Positions 58,894 to 64,000 of a stretch of 64,000 nucleotides of DNA are shown here, one piece after another. Location: contig OY970069.1 in NCBI GenBank assembly GCA_963705325.1, positions 5,270,001-5,334,000 on the forward strand, read 5' to 3'. This stretch comes from DATARH01 sp963705325 (lineage in GTDB: Bacteria > Pseudomonadota > Alphaproteobacteria > ATCC43930 > CGMCC-115725). The notes beneath the pieces were generated by a model. That model saw nothing but the letters and a program-made list of their open reading frames with translations, did not search any database and was not told the origin of the DNA. Numbering within the stretch: position 1 is the stretch's first letter; each line of letters opens with the position of its first letter. The translations under genes were made by a program, and so were the position numbers.

Positions 58894-58899
58894 TATAAT
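58894..58899 (+). promoter_or_regulatory. TATAAT hexamer in a 34-bp divergent gap
   Basis: A perfect -10 hexamer lies in the 34-bp space between the aminotransferase and the decarboxylase starts. No good -35 is found 17 bases upstream. If used, transcription would begin near 58906, after ATG 58903, so the decarboxylase would start at ATG 58939. The match could be chance in this AT-rich patch. Confidence 0.35.
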
Positions 58900-58902
58900 T
58901 AC

Positions 58903-59769
58903 ATGACAGTGCATTCGGCATTCGCCAAATTGCTCCCGATGGAGGATTTGAACTTCCTCCTGAGCAACCGCATCCCGCGCCGGCTCGTCACGCAACTAAT
59001 GGGGTGGTTCAGCCGTATCGAAAGCCCGCTGCTGACGCGCGCATCGATTGGCCTCTGGCAACGGTTTTCCGACCTCGATCTGACCGAATTGAAGGCAGAT
59101 CGGTTCTCCAGTCTGCGCGCATGCTTCACCCGCGAACTGAAGGCGGGAGCCCGCCCGGTCGACCGCGACCCGGCGGTGCTGACTAGCCCGTGCGACGCCA
59201 TCGTCGGCGCGTGCGGTCGGATCGACGGTGAGACGGTGATCCAAGCCAAGGGCTTTCCCTATTCGCTGCGGGATTTGTTGTGCGATTCGCGGCTTGCCGG
59301 CCTCTCTCGCGACGGGCAGTACGTAACGTTGCGGCTGACGCCGACCATGTACCACCGCTTCCACGCGCCGTTCGATTGCACGGTCGACCACGTGACCTAC
59401 ATCGCCGGCGACACATGGAACGTCAATCCGGCTGCGGTAAAGCGGGTTCCCAAACTCTTTTGCCGGAACGAACGTGCCGTCATCCGCGCGAATTTGGCGG
59501 GATCGGGCCACGTCGTGACGCTTGTCCCCGTGGCCGCCATCCTGGTGGCCGGCATCCGCCTCCATTTCCTCGACGATCTTCTTTGCATGCAATACCGCGG
59601 GAAAACCCAAATTCCCTGCCGCGCCTCGTTCGGAAAAGGCGAGGAGATGGGATGGTTCGAACATGGATCGACGATCATCGTCTTTGCCCCGAAGGGCTTC
59701 GCGCGGTGCGATGCGGTGCAGGAGGGTGCCACGATCCGCATGGGAAGGCCTTTAATGTGGCTGCCGTGA
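58903..59769 (+). CDS. psd: Phosphatidylserine decarboxylase
   Basis: The 288-residue proenzyme cleaves itself to form a pyruvoyl cofactor and decarboxylates PS to PE. The self-cleavage site is EHGSTIIVF with Ser256 (an HGST variant of LGST). Asp98 in TSPCDAIVGACG and His154 in YHRFHAPFDC complete the Asp-His-Ser set known in the bacterial enzyme. RIPRRLVTQLMGWFSRIESPLL is the membrane-associating N-terminal segment. The size agrees with the Psd family of E. coli type. Starts at 58903 and 58939 are both possible. The gene is divergent from the aminotransferase. Confidence 0.9.
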   Translation: MTVHSAFAKLLPMEDLNFLLSNRIPRRLVTQLMGWFSRIESPLLTRASIGLWQRFSDLDLTELKADRFSSLRACFTRELKAGARPVDRDPAVLTSPCDAIVGACGRIDGETVIQAKGFPYSLRDLLCDSRLAGLSRDGQYVTLRLTPTMYHRFHAPFDCTVDHVTYIAGDTWNVNPAAVKRVPKLFCRNERAVIRANLAGSGHVVTLVPVAAILVAGIRLHFLDDLLCMQYRGKTQIPCRASFGKGEEMGWFEHGSTIIVFAPKGFARCDAVQEGATIRMGRPLMWLP

Positions 59770-59821
59770 TGCAGGACGAGGAACCGCCGAACCGAGCTTG
59801 CCAGTTTGGAAGTCCAGGCAA

Positions 59822-60802
59822 TCAGTCGCCGTTACTGGCCGGCGCGGTTCGCGGCGGCCGCTGGAGGCGACGCAGTTCGATCGCTGCCAGGAGCAGAGCG
59901 GCTATCGTGAATGGTAATAAGAAATAGATTGCCCGATACGCGACGAGTGCTCCCAAGACAGCGCTTGGCGGGCTGAGCGTGGCGACCGCATAGAGCATCG
60001 CAGCTTCGAACACACCAATTCCGCCCGGCGCGTGACTGAGAAATCCCAGCGATAGCGCCGCCGTGTAGATCACGACAAAAGCAGCAAAATCTATGCCGCT
60101 CCGCGGCATCAGCAGCCATAGCACGCTCGACGCAATCACGATGTCGGTGATCGTCACGGCCATCTGGATGAGAACAAGACCCAAACTCGGTAATTCAATC
60201 GTCACCGGGCCGAGACGGACATTTCGGCGCCCGAGTGCACAGCCAACCAAAAGCGCGCTCGTGGTTGCGAGGATCAAAACGGCGATGAGACGAAGCGGTT
60301 GATGAGGAAACCCGTAAAGGTTGGCGATCTCGCGCGACCGCAGCGCAAGCCCAAGGCCAATCGTCGTGACCGCGCCGATGCCGAAAGCGGCGGCGATAAA
60401 GAGGGTGATGCGGGCAATTTTGACGCTCGACACCCCTGCCGCGGCGTAGAGCCGATAGCGCACCGCGCCGCCCGACAACAACGTGAAGCCGATGAAGTTG
60501 CCGAGCGCGTAGCCGCAGAACGAGGCCAGCATGGTCGAGACGATCGGCGAGTAGGCGCGGGCGTAACGCAGCGCCAGAAAATCGTTTGCTAGGGCGACGA
60601 TGAAACTAACCGCCGTCGCTGCCAGTGCCGCGGCTATGATCGTGCCTCGCGTCGTGGCCAGGCTATCCATCAGACTGCCGTAACTGATGTCGCGCATCGC
60701 ATGATGTAACGCAGCGATGGTCAACCCACCGATCGACACGGTCGCGAGAATCGCCAGAACGCTATACAGGCGGCGCGGCGCCGCGCGCGGCGACGGTATC
60801 AA
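59822..60802 (-). CDS. LPG-synthase-like integral membrane protein (UPF0104 type)
   Basis: The 326-residue protein has about eight hydrophobic helices and the pattern of the lysylphosphatidylglycerol synthase transmembrane (flippase-like) family: LANDFLALRYARAY, FCGYALGNFIGFTLLSGGAVRYRLYAAAG, and the C-terminal FLSHAPGGIGVFEAAMLYAVA. There is no aminoacyl-transfer domain, so it may be a lipid flippase-type part only. I take TTG 60802 (G-rich Shine-Dalgarno-like run upstream) rather than 60901; the start is uncertain. It is convergent with the decarboxylase. Confidence 0.78.
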   Translation of the reverse strand: MIPSPRAAPRRLYSVLAILATVSIGGLTIAALHHAMRDISYGSLMDSLATTRGTIIAAALAATAVSFIVALANDFLALRYARAYSPIVSTMLASFCGYALGNFIGFTLLSGGAVRYRLYAAAGVSSVKIARITLFIAAAFGIGAVTTIGLGLALRSREIANLYGFPHQPLRLIAVLILATTSALLVGCALGRRNVRLGPVTIELPSLGLVLIQMAVTITDIVIASSVLWLLMPRSGIDFAAFVVIYTAALSLGFLSHAPGGIGVFEAAMLYAVATLSPPSAVLGALVAYRAIYFLLPFTIAALLLAAIELRRLQRPPRTAPASNGD

Positions 60803-61328
60803 GCGGCACCCCCCTCGGCCACGGTCGTCGCGCGCGAACGGGGCTCGCCGCACAGGTAGGGTTCCGTTACCGCACGATCCACCGGGAGAGCATCTCCACA
60901 AACGGGACTACATGTAATGCGCGCGGCAGCGGCTCAGAGCGCTCACTACGAATAGCTCAAAATCGATGACAAGCAACAATACGTGGCCTCCGTTACCGTC
61001 TTGCGACTACCGGCATGCAACCTTCGCGTCGGCGCCGCTTGGGCGATAGATAGCAATATCCCCTCTATTCCATGTGGAACAGGAATCCGGTCTTCGCCAA
61101 GCAGGGCAGAAGAGCGGCTTTGGGATTCCGTGGAACGGCCGCTCCCGGCGCCGCGCTCGAGCGCGCCGCCGACGGTATCGCCCCGTCCGCCTAAGTCGCC
61201 AAACCCAAGGGAGACTCGCCCCATTGTCAGGAAGGGGTATGACGGGCCGGCTAAGACGGCGACAACGAAGCCGTTTAGGCTCAAATAGCGGACCCTCGCC
61301 GGCGCGCGCGATGACGCCTTGCCGCCGA
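60803..61328. other. Intergenic region, nothing certain
   Basis: About 525 bases separate the start of the LPG-synthase-like gene from the end of the ABC ATPase gene. I see no conserved gene. Open frames here (for example a 101-codon plus-strand frame from 60983) are proline/arginine-rich and look like chance. A promoter for the LPG-synthase-like gene must be within it. Confidence 0.4.
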
Positions 61329-62427
61329 CTAATGCCTCTGGAAATAAACCCGGCGCAGCTGTTCGCGGAAGCTGGCGCTTTGCTCGACAGCGGCAGCGAA
61401 GTCTTCCTTGCCGAGGACATAGGTGTCGAGCGGCGTAGTGGCCACCACCGTGGCGTTGCGCGGCTCGCCGCTGATCAGGGCCAGTTCGCCGAAGAACTCG
61501 GTCGGGCCCAGCCGCGCGACCTCGTGGCCCTGCCGCTCGACCTCGACCTCGCCTTCCGAGATGAGGAACAGCTCATCGCCCTCGTCACCCTGGCGGATGA
61601 CGACATCGCCCGCTTCGTAGTGACGCCGCGCCACCTTTTCGGCGATGTTGGTGAGTTCTGCCGGGGTCAGCGATTTGAAGGTCTCGACGCCCTTTAAGAA
61701 TTCGCAAATGCGCAGCGCGTCGCTGAGCACGACGTCTGAGACGATCCGCCCATCGACCATGTGAATGAGCCGGTCGGCGAGCTCGATGATCCGGTGGTCG
61801 TGCGTCACCATTAAAATGGCGCTGCCGGCGTCAACGGTCATCTCCTTGAGCCGGCTGACGACGTTGCGCGTCGCGTGCATGTCGAGCGCCGCGGTCGGCT
61901 CGTCCGCCAACACGAGCTGCGGATAATTGGCGAGCGCGCGCGCGATCGCCACCCGCTGGCGCTGCCCGCCCGAAAGCGAGCGCGGCTTGTAGTCGACGCG
62001 GTGGCCGAGACCTAGCTGTTCCAGGATTTCCTGCGCCCGGCCGCGCATTTCCGCCGGCGGAAACGGCCCGAGTTGCAGCGCCATTCTGACGTTCTCGATG
62101 GCGCTCAACGAATTCGAACAGGTTGTGCATCTGAAAGATGAAGCCGATATCTCGCCGCACCCGCACGAGTTCGGCAGCGCTCAATTGTGTCACGTCCTGG
62201 CCGAGCAGTTCGAGGCGACCCTGCTGCAAGGTTCGCAACCCGCCGATCAAGGTCAGCAAGGTAGTCTTTCCCGACCCTGACGGGCCTGTCATCACCACCA
62301 ATTGCCCGGGCGGTATCTCGATCGAGATGTCGAACAGGACCTGATTGCGGGAGTCGCCTTGGCCATAATGGAAATCGATGGCTTCCGCACGCACTGCGGG
62401 CGCCGAGGCCGGAAGGGCGTAAGTCAT
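61329..62427 (-). pseudogene. ABC exporter ATPase fused to cyclic-nucleotide-binding domain, frameshifted (DevA/MacB-like)
   Basis: From ATG 62427 the first part reads a DevA/LolD-type ATPase: HYGQGDSRNQVLFDISIEIP, Walker A GPSGSGKTTLLTLIGGL and IGFIFQMHNLFE. There the frame breaks; the right continuation, LSAIENVRMALQLG, is in the next frame from about 62110, with signature LSGGQRQRVAIARALA, Walker B LVLADEPTAALD and VTHDHR. One extra base near 62111-62116 explains it. After the ATPase a CRP-like domain follows (LFLISEGEVEVE, FFGELALISGEPRNATVVA). Fusion of a DevA ATPase to such a domain is unusual. The stop of the permease overlaps this start. Confidence 0.85.
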
Positions 62428-63617
62428 CAGAATATCTCCGCAGGGTCGGCCGCGATCACCCGCCTAACCGCGAGCGCGGCCGCGAGCAGACACATGCCGA
62501 GGGTGAGGCCGAGCGTGAGCACCGTCAGCCGCAAGGTCATGTGCAGCGGCAGCAGCGCAAACGCGCCGATAACCCGATAGGCGGCGATGCAGAGCAGCCA
62601 GGCCGGCACATAGCCCGCAAGCCCCGACAAAGCCGCCTGCGCCAGCACCGAACGCACCAGATAGCTGGTCTTGTAGCCGATCGCCTTCAGTGTCGCATAT
62701 TGCGGGAGCTGGTCGGACAGATCGGTGTAGATCACCTGATAGGAGATCAGCATGCCGACGACAAAGCCGACGATTGCGCCCAACCAAAAGATCGGTCCGG
62801 CGGACGACAATTCCTCCTGAAACTTGCGCTCAAAATCGACGGTCTCGGCCTTCGTCATGATCGACGAGGTGTTGGGGAGCGCAGCGCGCAGGGCGCTTTG
62901 AACGGCGGATACCGACTCACCCGGACGCAGCTTGATGACGATGGCCTCGATCGGCAGGTTCGCAGCGCTGTCGCGATTGCCCGGCAGCAGCTTCGCGAAC
63001 AGCCGGTCGTTCATCACGACAGTACCGTCGCTCATGAAATCGGGACCGAGCGCGAAGCTGCCGGCGATCTGCACGCGCTCCCCATTGAGGTCGGTTTCCT
63101 TCGCATCCGCGTCCATGCCCAGAAACGCGCGCGCGCGCCGGTCGACCAGCACGGCATCGTCATTTTTGAGGAGGGCCTGCTGATCCTTGATCCCGGATAG
63201 CGAGAACACCGCCGGAGCGCCAGGATCGAAGGCGAAAACGCGCACGAGGTACGGCTTGCCGTCGATGGGGCTGGTCCAGAAGAATTCCTGCCAGTCGGCA
63301 TAGAGCGGCTCCGCGCTGGCGATGCCGGCGACGGTACGGACCTTGTCGAGCTCGCCGTGCTCGATCGGGTCGCGCGTACCGAAGCGGTATTTATAAGCGC
63401 TGAAGACGAAGAGATCGCCGTCGAGCGCGCGGACCGCCGAAAGCGAGGCATCGAAGAAGCCCTGCTCAAAGCCGAGCTGAACCATCATCAGCAATGCGGC
63501 AAAGGCGATCCCGGCGCTCGACCGCAGCAGCCGCCTCTTGTTGGCGAAAAGGTTGCGCCAGGCAAGCGGCACGCCGCGGAAGCGCGGGAGGAGCCGGGAA
63601 GCATCGAGCGCGACCAT
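62427..63617 (-). CDS. ABC exporter permease, DevC-like
   Basis: The 396-residue protein has the FtsX/MacB-type layout: one N-terminal helix (SSAGIAFAALLMMVQLGFEQG), a periplasmic domain of about 230 residues, and three C-terminal helices. SLSAVRALDGDLFVFSAYKYRF is the DevC hallmark just after helix 1; IVGFVVGMLISYQVIYTDLSDQLPQYATLKAIGYK is the coupling region. The DevBCA exporter of cyanobacteria moves glycolipids, so a lipid-like cargo is probable. Its TGA overlaps the ATG of the ATPase. A second DevC-like gene ends just upstream at 63618. Confidence 0.88.
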   Translation of the reverse strand: MVALDASRLLPRFRGVPLAWRNLFANKRRLLRSSAGIAFAALLMMVQLGFEQGFFDASLSAVRALDGDLFVFSAYKYRFGTRDPIEHGELDKVRTVAGIASAEPLYADWQEFFWTSPIDGKPYLVRVFAFDPGAPAVFSLSGIKDQQALLKNDDAVLVDRRARAFLGMDADAKETDLNGERVQIAGSFALGPDFMSDGTVVMNDRLFAKLLPGNRDSAANLPIEAIVIKLRPGESVSAVQSALRAALPNTSSIMTKAETVDFERKFQEELSSAGPIFWLGAIVGFVVGMLISYQVIYTDLSDQLPQYATLKAIGYKTSYLVRSVLAQAALSGLAGYVPAWLLCIAAYRVIGAFALLPLHMTLRLTVLTLGLTLGMCLLAAALAVRRVIAADPAEIF

Positions 63618-64000
63618 CTAGAACACATCCGCCGGATCGGCGCGCCGCAAATTGCTCAGGGACAGGAACGCCGAGGCGGCGGACATCAGCAGGGTGATGA
63701 CCAGCACCGCCACGAGGCGCGTCGGGGTAAGAACCACCGGCAGCAGCGTGGCACTGCGCAGCTGGGCATAGATCGCCAAAGCCGCCGCAGCCGCCGGCAC
63801 GAACGCGACGAGCACGATCATCGCCGACTCGATCATGACGACGGTGGCGAGATAGAGATCGCCGTAGCCGATCGCCTTCAAGGTCGCGAATTGCGGCAGA
63901 TGCCGCGCGATTTGCGTGGCGAGCGTCTGGTACAGCACCATGATCCCGACGATGAACGAGATGATGAGGCCCGAGCCGAAGATCAGGCCGACCGAGGTAC
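63618..64000 (-). CDS. Second DevC-like permease, C-terminal part (window edge)
   Basis: The gene enters from the right edge and ends at 63618. The visible 126 residues begin TSVGLIFGSGLIISFIVGIMVLYQTLATQIARHLPQFATLKAIGYG and end with NLRRADPADVF, the C-terminal three-helix part of a DevC permease. Its stop directly abuts the next DevC start. Two different DevC proteins with one ATPase suggest a heterodimeric exporter. The membrane-fusion partner (DevB) would be upstream beyond the edge. Confidence 0.85.
   Translation of the reverse strand, partial: TSVGLIFGSGLIISFIVGIMVLYQTLATQIARHLPQFATLKAIGYGDLYLATVVMIESAMIVLVAFVPAAAAALAIYAQLRSATLLPVVLTPTRLVAVLVITLLMSAASAFLSLSNLRRADPADVF

Noticed and set aside
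57204..58898. Plus-strand open frame of 564 codons
   Set aside because: Exact antisense of the class III aminotransferase, whose PLP motifs are clear.
60983..61288. Plus-strand open frame of 101 codons
   Set aside because: Pro/Ser/Arg-rich, no ribosome-binding site, no neighbour link; looks like chance.

Overview
This is a GC-rich, gene-dense chromosomal window that looks alphaproteobacterial. The support is indirect: quinol-type nitric oxide reductase, PmtA-like methyltransferase, many TTT-class catabolic families (LLM flavoproteins, CoA transferases, AAHS/ACS permeases), a FixK/FNR-type box, and short dispersed palindromes of the kind common in Hyphomicrobiales and Rhodospirillales. I cannot fix a genus. 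There are no rRNA or tRNA genes, transposases, phage modules or CRISPR arrays. Three genes carry what look like single-site frameshifts (amidase at the left edge, a small protein near 16.5 kb, an ABC ATPase near 62.1 kb), and one gene survives only as a fragment with an internal stop (PPK2 near 52.1 kb). These are either real decay or sequencing/assembly errors.

0-15 kb: amidase with its small AtzG-like partner; an iron/2-oxoglutarate dioxygenase; an ACS-family permease divergent from a stand-alone qNOR; a FAH-family hydrolase divergent from an aromatic-acid type permease and an alpha/beta hydrolase; an NTF2-like protein overlapping a 3-methyladenine DNA glycosylase; an AT-richer orphan protein divergent from a membrane-anchored winged-helix/TPR regulator; an FMN alpha-hydroxyacid dehydrogenase. 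15-20 kb: a signalling patch with a membrane class III nucleotidyl cyclase, dodecin, a hybrid histidine kinase without a sensor domain, a NarL-type regulator, a single-domain receiver and a receiver that has lost its phosphoacceptor.

20-45 kb: mostly transport and catabolism. A minus-strand series (30.9 to 23.7 kb) holds an LLM flavoprotein, an NTF2-like secreted protein, an alpha/beta hydrolase, a crotonase that keeps the residues of 6-oxocamphor hydrolase, a lone sugar-type ABC permease, a methyltransferase-like protein and a sulfatase-family hydrolase. Then come a lysozyme-domain lipoprotein, a ThDP enzyme, a second LLM protein, a LysR regulator divergent from an FsmR-like permease, a TSUP permease, an M20 amidohydrolase, two convergent acyltransferase-3 genes next to an MBOAT C-terminal remnant, and a CoA transferase/GST pair.

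45-64 kb: a MurF-like ligase with a membrane domain, translationally coupled to an alpha/beta hydrolase and divergent (24 bp) from a D-Ala-D-Ala ligase paralogue; a Spy-like periplasmic protein with a FixK/FNR-type box; an NtaA-type LLM monooxygenase; a TTC38-like protein; and finally a lipid-oriented neighbourhood: PmtA-like methyltransferase, small membrane protein, class III aminotransferase with a long N-terminal extension, phosphatidylserine decarboxylase, LPG-synthase-like membrane protein, and a DevCA-type exporter whose ATPase is fused to a cyclic-nucleotide-binding domain. The MurF/hydrolase/Ddl set and the lipid/exporter neighbourhood are the best candidates for undescribed systems.
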